Shown here piece after piece: positions 38,320-46,627 of a DNA stretch of 64,000 bases. The notes beneath the pieces are model-generated. The model saw nothing but the letters and a program-made list of their open reading frames with translations. It did no database searches and had not been told where the DNA came from. Within the stretch, counting starts at the first letter, position 1. Each line of letters begins with the position of its first letter. The translations under genes were made by a program, and so were the position numbers. Source of the DNA: an uncultured Dehalococcoidia bacterium (GTDB lineage Bacteria; Chloroflexota; Dehalococcoidia; Lucifugimonadales; GCA-2712585); assembly GCA_951812825.1 (NCBI GenBank), contig OX638324.1:68977-132976 (forward strand), written 5' to 3'.

Positions 38320-39513
38320 TTAGACGATGCGGCCGGCCCAGCGGTCTACGAGGACGCTCTGGATCTGCTCCACCAGGGCTTCGATGTTCCAGCCGGTGAC
38401 GGCGGACACTTGCACGGCTGGGTGGGGCGAGGGGATTTCGCGGGTCTGGACGCCGTTGCTGGAAACGAGGTCCATCTTGTTCAGGACCAGGAGTTGGGGT
38501 TTGTCGGAAAGGTCAAGCTGACGGAGGGTGTCTTCCACCACATGGACCTGGCCTGCGCTGCCGGGGTTGGAGGCGTCGACCACGTGGAGGAGGAGGTCTG
38601 CATCCTGGAGGAACTCGAGAGTGGCGTGGAAGGCGGAGATGACCGTGGGCGGGAGCTTGTTGATGAAGCCGACGGTATCGGTAATCAGGATTTCGTCGCC
38701 GTGGGGCAGACGTATCTTGCGGGTGATGGGGTCGAGGGTGGCGAAGAGGCGGTCTTCGGAGGGTACGCCGGCGTGGGATAGGGTGTTGAAGAGGGTGCTC
38801 TTGCCTGCGTTGGTGTAACCGACTAGGGAGGCTACGGGGAGGCCGGAACGCTGACGGCGATCACGCTGGAGCTTTCTGGTGCGTTTCACGCGCTCAATCT
38901 GGTTGTTGAGGCGCTTGATTCTGCCGCGGATGAGGCGACGGTCGGTCTCTATCTGGGTCTCGCCGGGCCCACGGGTGCCGATGCCGCCGCCGAGGCGCTC
39001 CAGGTGGGACCACTGGCCTGCGAGGCGGGGGAGCAGGTACTGGTGCTGGGCGAGCTCCACCTGAAGCTGGCCTTCGCGGGTGCGGGCGTGACGGGCGAAG
39101 ATGTCGAGGATGAGGGCGGTGCGGTCGATGACCTTTTCGCCCAGCTTTTCCTCGAGGTTGCGCTGCTGGGTGGGGCTGAGTTCATCGTCGAAGATGACCA
39201 CGTCGGCTTCAAGCTCGCGCTTGAGATCACGGAGTTCTTCCAGCTTGCCCTCGCCGACGTAGTAGGGGGTTCGCTTGTCGAGCCGCTGTGACACGGACGC
39301 GACGACTTCCGCGCCGGCGGTGTCGGTCAGCTGGGCGAGTTCGGACAGGGAGGCTTTCAGGCTACGGGGGCTGCCCGCGCTCTTCAGCTGCGCGCCGACG
39401 AGGAGGGCGCGCTCCGTATGGGCCAGGGGCCACGAATTTCGCTTGGAGATGGTTCTAGGCCTCCGGCGGAGGGGGGATATTCCAGGAGTTGAGGCGGTCG
39501 ACGCCCTTGTCAA
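38320..39513 (-). CDS. hflX: GTPase HflX
   Basis: A ribosome-associated GTPase. The G1 motif is [12 protein letters not shown] (about residues 213-224), G3 is DTVGF, followed by the switch region and NKMD. The N-terminal HflX domain is recognisable ([53 protein letters not shown]). The start is uncertain: the nearest standard in-frame start is TTG 39513, which overlaps the aminotransferase gene by 59 bases and has no ribosome-binding site, whereas a GGAGG sits nine bases before an ATC at 39450. Confidence 0.9.
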   Translation of the reverse strand: MTRASTASTPGISPLRRRPRTISKRNSWPLAHTERALLVGAQLKSAGSPRSLKASLSELAQLTDTAGAEVVASVSQRLDKRTPYYVGEGKLEELRDLKRELEADVVIFDDELSPTQQRNLEEKLGEKVIDRTALILDIFARHARTREGQLQVELAQHQYLLPRLAGQWSHLERLGGGIGTRGPGETQIETDRRLIRGRIKRLNNQIERVKRTRKLQRDRRQRSGLPVASLVGYTNAGKSTLFNTLSHAGVPSEDRLFATLDPITRKIRLPHGDEILITDTVGFINKLPPTVISAFHATLEFLQDADLLLHVVDASNPGSAGQVHVVEDTLRQLDLSDKPQLLVLNKMDLVSSNGVQTREIPSPHPAVQVSAVTGWNIEALVEQIQSVLVDRWAGRIV

Positions 39514-40636
39514 TCATTTCGTCGGGTGTGGTGAGGGAGAGGCGGATGTAGCCTTCGCCGTTCTCACCGTAGCTGGAGCCTGGGGTTACTACGAGGGCTA
39601 AATCGTCGAGGAGTCGGGCGGTGAAGGAGGCGGAGGTGTAGCCGGGGGGGACTTTGGCCCAGACGTATAGGGCGGCCTTGGGGGGGACTACGCCGAGGCC
39701 GAGGCGCACGAGGGCGTCCATGACCTTGTCGCGTCGCACCTGGTAGATGGCGTTGTTGGAGTCGATGTGGTCCTGGGGGCCGGTGAGGGCTTCGATGGCC
39801 ATTTCCTGGATGGCCTGGGGGATGCCGGAGTCCAGGTTGGACTTGATGGTGAAGAGGGCGTGGACCATGTCGGGGTTGCCGACGGCGGAGCCGAATCGCC
39901 AGCCGGTCATGTTGAAGCATTTGGAGAGGGAGTGGAACTCGATGCCCACGTCCTTTGCGCCCTCGACTTCGAGGAAGCTGAGGGCCTTGTAGCCATCAAA
40001 GACGACCTCGCTGTAGGCGGCGTCGTGGAGGATACCGATGTCGTACTCGCGGGCGAAGGCTATGGCCTCTTCGTAGTAGGCCTTTTCGGCGACGGCGCCG
40101 GTGGGGTTATTTGGGTAGTTGAGCCACATGACCTTGGCGTCGCGGGCGACCTCGGCGGGGATGGCTTCCAGGTCGGGGAGGAAGCCGTTCTCTTCCAGGA
40201 GGGGCATAACGTAGGACTCTCCACCGGCGAAGAGGGTGCCAGCGGCGTAGACGGGGTAGGCGGGGTCGGGGATGAGGCAGACGTCGCCAGGGTCGAGGAA
40301 GCAGAAGGCGGCGTGGCCGATGCCCTCTTTTGCGCCGATGAGGGGGAGGACTTCGGAGGCGGGGTCGAGGCCGTCGACGCCGAAGCGGGACTTGTACCAG
40401 TCGGCGATGGCCTCGCGGACTTCGGGGAGGCCGTCGGTCTCGGGGTAGCGGTGGTTGGCGGGGGTGCGGGAGGCTTCGATGAGGCGGTCGATTATGGGTT
40501 CAGGGGTGGGGATGTCTGGGTCACCGATGCCAAAGGTGACGATTTCAACGCCTTCGGCGCGCTTTCTGGCGATGATGCGGGAGATTTCGACGAAGGGATA
40601 GGGGGCGAGTTTGTCCAGGCGGGCGGAAAATTTCAT
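39455..40636 (-). CDS. dapL: LL-diaminopimelate aminotransferase-type class I aminotransferase
   Basis: A fold-type I PLP aminotransferase of 393 residues. The start [20 protein letters not shown], the [20 protein letters not shown] segment, [20 protein letters not shown] and the PLP Lys in [17 protein letters not shown] fit the LL-DAP aminotransferase (DapL) group, which makes LL-diaminopimelate directly from tetrahydrodipicolinate. Genes dapA, dapB and dapF in the window, with no dapD/dapE, support this. A broader amino-acid aminotransferase role cannot be excluded. Last bases overlap the hflX frame. Confidence 0.8.
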   Translation of the reverse strand: MKFSARLDKLAPYPFVEISRIIARKRAEGVEIVTFGIGDPDIPTPEPIIDRLIEASRTPANHRYPETDGLPEVREAIADWYKSRFGVDGLDPASEVLPLIGAKEGIGHAAFCFLDPGDVCLIPDPAYPVYAAGTLFAGGESYVMPLLEENGFLPDLEAIPAEVARDAKVMWLNYPNNPTGAVAEKAYYEEAIAFAREYDIGILHDAAYSEVVFDGYKALSFLEVEGAKDVGIEFHSLSKCFNMTGWRFGSAVGNPDMVHALFTIKSNLDSGIPQAIQEMAIEALTGPQDHIDSNNAIYQVRRDKVMDALVRLGLGVVPPKAALYVWAKVPPGYTSASFTARLLDDLALVVTPGSSYGENGEGYIRLSLTTPDEMIDKGVDRLNSWNIPPPPEA

Positions 40637-41160
40637 GTTTTTGGTGTTTCTCTACTTTGCGGTATTGCCGGGTGCTGAGATATTTGTCCCGGCGGTTGCG
40701 TTGTGGATATCAGTCGTCAGAGTGGTCGCAGGCGAGTCAAATATATCGGCTTGTGGTGAAGGCCGCAACTTTGGGAGTTGGGGGGTGGACTCGTTTTGGG
40801 GAGGTCAGGCGTGGGGAAGACTCGTTTGGGAAAACGAGTCGGAGCGGATTCGTGCCTGAGATTATTCGTTTCAGGCGTGGGGACTCGTTTCAAAAAATGT
40901 TAGGCAAACGAGTCTGTTTTTGGGGTGATGGATTCCCGCTTTCGCGGAAAAACGGGAGAGGTAGGGGCGTGCGGGTTCGCATCGTTGTTAAGGTGCATGG
41001 GTTGTCTGAGGGAAGGGTAGCAGGGTGTGGGGATAGGCGGCAATGGGGAGAATGGCACAACGCCAGGAGGGGGTGGATGAATAGGGATGTGGGCGGTTCG
41101 CGAACCTCACCTACAGGGGAAAAAGATGGGTTCCCGCCTACGCGAGGACACGGGAGGGGG
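40637..41160. repeat. Non-coding region with a palindrome array and dispersed repeats
   Basis: 524 bases between dapF and dapL without a supportable gene. Bases 40787-40920 hold three GACTCGTTT units (40788, 40819, 40882) and two inverted copies AAACGAGTC (40832, 40906). They form two perfect 9-bp hairpins (loops of 4 and 15 bases), the second followed by TGTTTTT. TCAGGCGTGG units separate them. Family B copies (ATTCCCGC..TTCGCGG) are at 40928-40955 and 41126-41150, a GTAGGGGCG copy at 40961, and a perfect 12-bp palindrome GGTTCGCGAACC at 41095. Confidence 0.75.
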
Positions 41161-42024
41161 TTAGGAGGGCCAGCGGCCGGAGAAGACTTCGGTGGCGGGG
41201 CCTTCGAGGTAGACTTCGCCGAGACCGTCCCACTCGATGGTGAGAGTGCCGCCAGGGAGGGTTATGTCAACATTGTTGCCAACGAAGCCGTGGAGATGGG
41301 AGGCGACCATCATGGCGCAAGCGCCGCTGCCGCAGGCCATGGTCTCGCCACTGCCTCGCTCCCAGACTCGCGCATTGAGCTTGTTGCGACCGACGCGGTT
41401 GACGATCTCGAAGTTGACGCGGTTGGGGAATATGGGGTGATGCTCGACCTTGGGGCCGATGGTGTGCAGGGGGAATTGCTCCACTGGGGTGTCGATGAAG
41501 GCGACGGCGTGGGGGTTGCCCATGGAAACGAAGGTGAGCTTGAGGTCGACGCCGTCGATGGTGAGGGGGTAGTCGGCAACTGCTTCGCCGATGTTGCGGC
41601 CCTTCGACAGGCTGACAACCACGGGTATGTTCCTGGGAAGCAGGGTGGGAGCGCCCATGGCGACGCGGGCGCGGGTGACCCGGCCGTTTTCGCTGGTGGG
41701 CGTGACGGTGCGGACGCCGCCAAGGGTCTCGACGGTGAGGCCGCCGTTGGCGGGGGCTGCGATGTTGCGTTCGATGGCGAACTTGGTGAAGCAGCGGATA
41801 CCGTTGCCGCACATTTCGCCTTCGGAGCCATCGGCGTTGAACATGCGCATCTTGAGGGCGGCCCTGTCGGAGTCCATGATGAGGATGAGACCGTCACTGC
41901 CGATGCCGAAGTGCCTGTCGCTCATGGCAACGGAGAGGGCGGGCCAGTCTTCGTTAATGCCGCGGGCGTCCACGTAGACGTAGTCGTTGCCGCAGCCTTC
42001 CATTTTGGTGAATTCAATGCTCAT
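41161..42024 (-). CDS. dapF: Diaminopimelate epimerase
   Basis: Converts LL- to meso-diaminopimelate with a two-cysteine mechanism. Both catalytic cysteines are present: EMCGNGIRCF (first Cys, about residue 75) and MACGSGACAMM (second, about 225). The N terminus MSIEFTKMEGCGNDYVYVDA matches the family, and ATG 42024 has GGAGG eight bases upstream, so I prefer it to an in-frame start at 42057. Length 287. Follows an extended -10 promoter at 42048. Confidence 0.95.
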   Translation of the reverse strand: MSIEFTKMEGCGNDYVYVDARGINEDWPALSVAMSDRHFGIGSDGLILIMDSDRAALKMRMFNADGSEGEMCGNGIRCFTKFAIERNIAAPANGGLTVETLGGVRTVTPTSENGRVTRARVAMGAPTLLPRNIPVVVSLSKGRNIGEAVADYPLTIDGVDLKLTFVSMGNPHAVAFIDTPVEQFPLHTIGPKVEHHPIFPNRVNFEIVNRVGRNKLNARVWERGSGETMACGSGACAMMVASHLHGFVGNNVDITLPGGTLTIEWDGLGEVYLEGPATEVFSGRWPS

Positions 42025-42047
42025 GTTTGCTGCCTCCGTTGGCGGAT

Positions 42048-42056
42048 ATTGTAGCA
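42048..42056 (-). promoter_or_regulatory. Extended -10 promoter for dapF
   Basis: On the minus strand TGC is followed directly by TACAAT (42053-42048), about 24 bases upstream of the dapF ATG. The -35 region is weak. Confidence 0.5.
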
Positions 42057-42057
42057 C

Positions 42058-42249
42058 AGGATTGGGGGCTGGTTTGAGAGCCTGCCCCTACCGGGGGATG
42101 GGTGTAGGTTTTGGAGGAATCACCCCCATCCAAACCTTCCTCCATCGAGGGGAAGCTTTGCATAACTGCCGAATGCCTCATCCACCCCACCCGAATCACC
42201 CTCACCTCAATCCTCTCCCAGGACGGGAGAGGAGGAAAGAGGGGACGGG
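42058..42249. repeat. Intergenic hairpin repeats between miaA and dapF
   Basis: Contains CCTGCCCCTACCGGGG (family D border), a pair CCTTCCTCC..GAGGGGAAG near 42138, and a perfect 8-bp stem CCTCTCCC (42212-42219) / GGGAGAGG (42225-42232) 18 bases past the miaA stop. All resemble short repeats widespread in Chloroflexota and other genomes. The last hairpin may stabilise or end the miaA mRNA, but no T-run follows. Confidence 0.6.
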
Positions 42250-43209
42250 TCAGCCTTGAAGGTAGTTCTGGATGATGGGGAGGGCGGCGTCGGTGGGGTT
42301 TTCGGTGGCTTGGAGCCAGCAGATGCGGGGGTCTTTCAGCCGGAACCAGGAGTACTGGCGTCGGGCGATGCCGTGGGTGCGGAACTTGATGCGCTGGACG
42401 GCCTCTTCCAGGGACAGCTCGCCGGAGAGGTGGGCGGCGAGTTCCTGGTATCCTACGCCGGACATTGCGGGGAGGGATGGGGGGTAGCCGCTGTCGAGGA
42501 GGTCGCGGACTTCTTCGAGGAAGCCGCGCTTAATCATGTCGTCGACGCGATGGTCGATGCGGGTGTAGAGGTCTTCCCGGTTCATGGTGAGGCCGATGAC
42601 GAGGGCGTCGACGTCGGGGTTTTTGGGTCTGGGGTTTGTGGTGGGGTTCTTGCCGCCGGAGAGGTGGATTTCCAAAGCGCGTAGAACGCGTCGGGGGTTC
42701 TGGGGGTCAGTGCGCTCGGCAGTCACAGGGTCGATGGCCTGCAGAAGCTCAAAGAGGGGCCAGACGCCTCGGCGTTCCAACTGGAACTCCAGGTCGGCGC
42801 GTATGGCAGGGTTGGGGGGGGCTTTCGGGGGCTGCCAGCCTTCCAGGAAGGCCCACACGTACTGGCCAGAGCCGCCGACGAGGATGGGCAGGCAGCTGCG
42901 GGTCTGAACGTCTTTCACTGCGGCGCGGGCCTGCTCCAGAAAGAGGGCAAGGCTGTAGGTGTCGTCGGGGTCGGTGACGTCCAGGAGGTGATGGGGGACG
43001 AGGGCACGGTTTTCAGCACTGGGTTTGGCGGTTCCTACGTCCATGCCGCGGTAGACCTGCCGGCTGTCGGCGTTGATTATTTCGCCGTCCAGCTTTCGGG
43101 CGAGTTCCATGGCGAGGGCGCTCTTGCCGACGGCGGTGGGGCCGACGATGGCGATGAGGGGCGCTGGAGGGAGGGAGGGGGTCACGTCAGAAGCGGGACG
43201 GACGACCAC
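42250..43209 (-). CDS. miaA: tRNA dimethylallyltransferase
   Basis: Adds the isopentenyl group to A37 of tRNAs reading UNN codons. P-loop IVGPTAVGKSALAM (about residues 21-34); NADSRQVYRGMDVGTAKP; HHLLDVTDPDD; and GGSGQYVWAFLEG where most have GGTGLY. Length 319. Start GTG 43209 uses an AGGGGCG inside a repeat element as its only ribosome-binding sequence; GTG 43185 is an alternative that avoids the repeat. Last gene of the tsaC-to-miaA series. Confidence 0.93.
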   Translation of the reverse strand: MVVRPASDVTPSLPPAPLIAIVGPTAVGKSALAMELARKLDGEIINADSRQVYRGMDVGTAKPSAENRALVPHHLLDVTDPDDTYSLALFLEQARAAVKDVQTRSCLPILVGGSGQYVWAFLEGWQPPKAPPNPAIRADLEFQLERRGVWPLFELLQAIDPVTAERTDPQNPRRVLRALEIHLSGGKNPTTNPRPKNPDVDALVIGLTMNREDLYTRIDHRVDDMIKRGFLEEVRDLLDSGYPPSLPAMSGVGYQELAAHLSGELSLEEAVQRIKFRTHGIARRQYSWFRLKDPRICWLQATENPTDAALPIIQNYLQG

Positions 43210-43223
43210 AAGGGTCGCCCCTA
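43199..43223. repeat. Family D element at the miaA start
   Basis: CGACC (43203-43207) and GGTCG (43213-43217) form a short hairpin next to CCCCTAC, as in the other family D copies. The element covers the predicted miaA start codon and ribosome-binding site. Confidence 0.5.
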
Positions 43224-43262
43224 CTGGGGAGGGTTGTAGGAGTAAATGACGGTCGAGTCACA

Positions 43263-44042
43263 TCAGTCCGTTCCCTTGGCCTCTGCGGTAAGTCTGACGA
43301 TTTGGGCGAACTGGGCGGCGTCTAGGCTTGCGCCGCCAACGAGGGCGCCCTGGATGCTGGGCTGTTCCAGGAAGGCCGTGACGTTTTCGGGGTTGACGCT
43401 GCCGCCGTACAGGACGGCGATTTTCTGGGCTGTTGCATCGTCGTAGAGGTTGGCAAGCTCCGTTCTTATTGCGCCGCCGGTGATGTCGGCGACGACGACG
43501 GGGGTGGCTGGGACGCCGGCGCCGATGGCCCAAACGGGCTCGTAGGCGATGACGACGTGGCGGGGGTCGGCGATGCCGGAGAGGCCGGTTTCCAGCTGGC
43601 GACGAACGACGGCTTCGGCGGCTCCCTGACGGCGCTGGCTGAGAGTCTCGCCGACGCAGATAATGGGGGTCAGGCCGGCGTCGACGGCGGCTTTCACCTT
43701 CTGTCCCACCACATGGTAGCCCTCCCGCATTATGTGGCGACGTTCTGAGTGGCCGACGATGACGTATCGGCAGAGTCCCTGAAGCATGGTCGGGGAAATT
43801 TCGCCGGTGAACGCCCCGGAGGTTTGGGGGTGGAGGTTCTGGGCTCCGAGAGCGATGTTAGAGTCTTTGAGCAGATCGTGGAGGGGGGCCAGGGAAATGA
43901 AGGGGGGGCAGAGGACTGTCTGGACACCGCCGGGGGGGTCGTCTTCGAGCCTGCGGCGCACATCGGAAGCGAGGGCCATCGCCTCCTGGACGGTGGTGTT
44001 CATCTTCCAGTTGCCGACGGCTAGAAGGGTCGCAGCTGACAT
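43263..44042 (-). CDS. tpiA: Triosephosphate isomerase
   Basis: Interconverts dihydroxyacetone phosphate and glyceraldehyde 3-phosphate. Catalytic residues: Lys in GNWKMN (residues 10-15), His in IVGHSERRH (about 95), Glu in AYEPVWAIG (about 167). The phosphate loop is YGGSVNPEN. Length 259. It follows apgM after 90 bases holding a repeat, and precedes miaA by 53 bases. Confidence 0.96.
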   Translation of the reverse strand: MSAATLLAVGNWKMNTTVQEAMALASDVRRRLEDDPPGGVQTVLCPPFISLAPLHDLLKDSNIALGAQNLHPQTSGAFTGEISPTMLQGLCRYVIVGHSERRHIMREGYHVVGQKVKAAVDAGLTPIICVGETLSQRRQGAAEAVVRRQLETGLSGIADPRHVVIAYEPVWAIGAGVPATPVVVADITGGAIRTELANLYDDATAQKIAVLYGGSVNPENVTAFLEQPSIQGALVGGASLDAAQFAQIVRLTAEAKGTD

Positions 44043-44063
44043 TAGAGGTTACGCCGGAGGGAC

Positions 44064-44098
44064 GAGATCCTTCGTCGCGGAGCCTCCTCAGAATGACA
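44064..44098. repeat. Family A repeat between apgM and tpiA
   Basis: A near-exact copy of the 38256 element (GAGATCCTTCGTCGCGGAG then CCTCCTCAGAATGACA). Confidence 0.75.
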
Positions 44099-44132
44099 GG
44101 CGGATGGGATGGCGAGGAGCGGGGGCAAGGGG

Positions 44133-45341
44133 CTATGCGCCAAACTTGGAGATTTTGCCGGCGTGGGCGAGGGCCAGGGGCATCAGCTCTACGGCGCGGA
44201 TGGTCCCCATGACGCCGAGGGCGCAGGAGCGCTCGTTGAAGGAGGGAGGGCCTTGGGCCCTGGTCCAGGGGGACTTGAGGAGGAAGGGGACGGGGTGCCA
44301 GCTATGGTTGGCCATTACCGACGGGGTGGAGTGGTCGCCGACGATGAGAAATACGTCAGGTTTGAGGTCCATGATACGTGGTATGAAGGTATCCAGCTTT
44401 TCGAGAACGCGCACTTTTTCGTCGAAATTGCCGTCCTCGCCTGCGGTGTCGGCGGGTTTGTAGTGGATGAAGAAGAAGTCGTGGTCGTCCCAGTGTTTTT
44501 CGAGGGTTTCAACTTCGTCAGCAAAGGTCTCGCCGGTGGCGAGGACGTGCATGCCCAGGATGGTGGCGAGGCCGCGGTACATGGGGTAGGCGGCGATGGC
44601 GGCGGGGTTGAGCTGGTAGGCGTGGGCCATGGAGGGGAGGTGGGGCATGCCGGAGAAGCCGCGCAGCATGACCATGTTGGCCCGCTCTTCCTGAATTAGG
44701 GTGAGGCGGGCCTGGCGGACGAATTCGTTGGCGGCGTCGGCGGTGGCGCGGGCGGAAAGGGTGAGGGCCTTGACGTTCTGGAGGGCGACGCCGGTGCGCT
44801 GGGGGTCCATTTCAGTCAGATTTTCGGAGAGGCCGTTGCCTCTCATTCTGAGGACGAAGCGGTAGTCTTTGACGGGATATACGCGGATGTCCAGGGAATC
44901 GACTTGGATGCTGTCCAGCTCGCCGCAGAGGGGTTCGCTGAGGGCGGAGGGGATGCGTCCGGCGCGGCGGTCGAGGAGGAGTCCGTGGTCGTCTACGGTG
45001 CAGAAGTTGCCGCGGGCTACGATGTCGCCTTCCTGAAAGTCGATGCCGTTGACGCCCATGGCTTCGAGGGCGCCTCGGCCAATGACGTAGCGGAGGGGGT
45101 CGTAGCCGAAGAGGGCAAGATGGCCGGGGCCGCTGCCGGGAGTAACCCCCGGCATTACCGGGATGGTGAGGCCGAGGGCGCTTTCTCCGGCGGTGGCGTC
45201 GATGTTGGGGAGGCAGGCGGTCTCAAGCTCGGACCTTCCAGTTTTCGGGTGGGGCAGGCCGCCGAGGCCGTCTACGACCAGCATGACTATCTTGGACGAC
45301 GTGCCGACGCAGATGTCGCGAAGATGGGGAACGTCAATCAT
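44133..45341 (-). CDS. apgM: 2,3-bisphosphoglycerate-independent phosphoglycerate mutase, archaeal type
   Basis: Interconverts 3- and 2-phosphoglycerate without a bisphosphoglycerate cofactor; alkaline-phosphatase superfamily. Metal-binding and catalytic landmarks are IVMLVVDGLGGLPHPKTG (about residues 19-36), TPGSGPGHLALFGYDP with the Ser nucleophile, HYKPADTAGEDGNFDEKV, and IVGDHSTPSVMANHSWHPVP. The 402-residue length and these motifs match the archaeal ApgM group rather than the 510-residue GpmI. It lies between pgk and tpiA. Confidence 0.94.
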   Translation of the reverse strand: MIDVPHLRDICVGTSSKIVMLVVDGLGGLPHPKTGRSELETACLPNIDATAGESALGLTIPVMPGVTPGSGPGHLALFGYDPLRYVIGRGALEAMGVNGIDFQEGDIVARGNFCTVDDHGLLLDRRAGRIPSALSEPLCGELDSIQVDSLDIRVYPVKDYRFVLRMRGNGLSENLTEMDPQRTGVALQNVKALTLSARATADAANEFVRQARLTLIQEERANMVMLRGFSGMPHLPSMAHAYQLNPAAIAAYPMYRGLATILGMHVLATGETFADEVETLEKHWDDHDFFFIHYKPADTAGEDGNFDEKVRVLEKLDTFIPRIMDLKPDVFLIVGDHSTPSVMANHSWHPVPFLLKSPWTRAQGPPSFNERSCALGVMGTIRAVELMPLALAHAGKISKFGA

Positions 45342-45366
45342 CAGATTTCAGTTCAGGCATTCTTTA

Positions 45367-46617
45367 TCATTTCGAGCGGAAGAGCCTGTTTGCAGGGGGG
45401 AGCGGCGAACCAACGAGCAGGGCTTTGGTCGGCAAGGCGGAGATGCCCGGCAGTTCCTTTCCTTCCAGGAACTCTATCATAGCGCCGCCTCCGCTGGACA
45501 CGTGATCCATGTGATGACCCAGCCCCAAGGACTCCACGGCTTTGGCCGTAGAGCCACCCCCGATTATAGTTGTCCCGTCCAGCGAGGCCAAGTGGTCGGC
45601 AATGGCGGTGGTGCCGGCGGAGAAGGGTTCTAATTCGAAGACTCCCAGTGGCCCGTTCCAGATTATGGTGCCGCATTGGTCAAGCAGGCGGCAGAATCGT
45701 TCAACGGTCTTGGGGCCGACGTCGAGGATGCGGAGATCCGATGGGACCTGGTCGGTGGGGTAGACGCCTATCCTCGACGGGTTGTCGCTGATTTCCGACG
45801 CTGCGACAACGTCGACGGGTAGATGGATGGACGTCGAGCGGTTGCGCATCAGCATGGCGGCGTAGTCCAGCAGATTGTCTTCCACCAGGGAGGCGCCCAC
45901 TGGTTTGCCCTGGGCTTTGAGGAAGGTGGCCGCCATGCCGCCGCCTATGAGGATGAGTTCTGAGCGGTTGACGAGGTTTTCAATGAGTTTCAGCTTATCG
46001 CTGACCTTTGCGCCGCCGAGGATGACGGCGAAGGGACGGCGAGGGGATTGGAGGGCCTCGCCCAAAACTTCGAGTTCTCGCTGGAGGAGCAGACCGGCGG
46101 CTGAGGGGAGAATGCGGGGCAGGCCGACAATGGAGGCGTGGGCACGGTGGGCGGCGCCGAAAGCGTCGAGGACGAAGATGTCCGCCAGGGAAGCCAGGGC
46201 GTTGGCGAACTGCGGATCGTTGGCTACCTCGCCGGGGTGGAAGCGGAGGTTTTCCAGCAGGACCACCTCGCCGGGGAGCATTTCTGCCACGTGGCTTGAT
46301 GCCTGTAGGCCGATGCAGTCCTGCAGGGCGTGTACGGGACGGCCCAGGAGGGCGGAGAGGCTGCGGGCCACGGGCTTCAGACGCAACGACTCGACGACGC
46401 GGCCTTTGGGTCGGCCCAGATGGGAACAGAGGACAACTTTGCAGTTGCGCTCCAGGAGATATTCGACGGTGGGAAGGGTGACACGGAGGCGGTGGTTGTG
46501 CTCGGAGGTTATTTCGGGGTTATTCGGGTCCAGGGGGACGTTGAAGTCGGCCCTGAGCAGCACGGTCTTGCCGGTGACATCCAGGTCGTAGAGGGTTTGC
46601 TTGTCGCGACGTGTCAT
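45367..46617 (-). CDS. pgk: Phosphoglycerate kinase
   Basis: Produces ATP from 1,3-bisphosphoglycerate. The N-terminal substrate-binding motif is LLRADFNVPLD (about residues 21-31); SHLGRPKGR (about 65-73); ATP-domain motifs VILGGAKVSDKLKLIENL and IIWNGPLGVFELEPF; GGGSTAKAVE near the C terminus. Length 416. Stop is 25 bases before apgM; start ATG 46617 is ten bases after the prenyl-synthase homologue. Confidence 0.97.
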   Translation of the reverse strand: MTRRDKQTLYDLDVTGKTVLLRADFNVPLDPNNPEITSEHNHRLRVTLPTVEYLLERNCKVVLCSHLGRPKGRVVESLRLKPVARSLSALLGRPVHALQDCIGLQASSHVAEMLPGEVVLLENLRFHPGEVANDPQFANALASLADIFVLDAFGAAHRAHASIVGLPRILPSAAGLLLQRELEVLGEALQSPRRPFAVILGGAKVSDKLKLIENLVNRSELILIGGGMAATFLKAQGKPVGASLVEDNLLDYAAMLMRNRSTSIHLPVDVVAASEISDNPSRIGVYPTDQVPSDLRILDVGPKTVERFCRLLDQCGTIIWNGPLGVFELEPFSAGTTAIADHLASLDGTTIIGGGSTAKAVESLGLGHHMDHVSSGGGAMIEFLEGKELPGISALPTKALLVGSPLPPANRLFRSK

Positions 46618-46627
46618 ATGGATGGAG

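Noticed and set aside
40787-40920. CRISPR-like array
   Set aside because: Units are only 9 bases, in mixed orientation, with irregular spacing and no cas genes.
40657-42054. Long plus-strand open frame of 465 codons opposite dapF
   Set aside because: It runs antisense to a well-supported dapF and across a repeat-rich gap; the product is low-complexity Gly/Val/Asp, typical of a GC-rich shadow frame.
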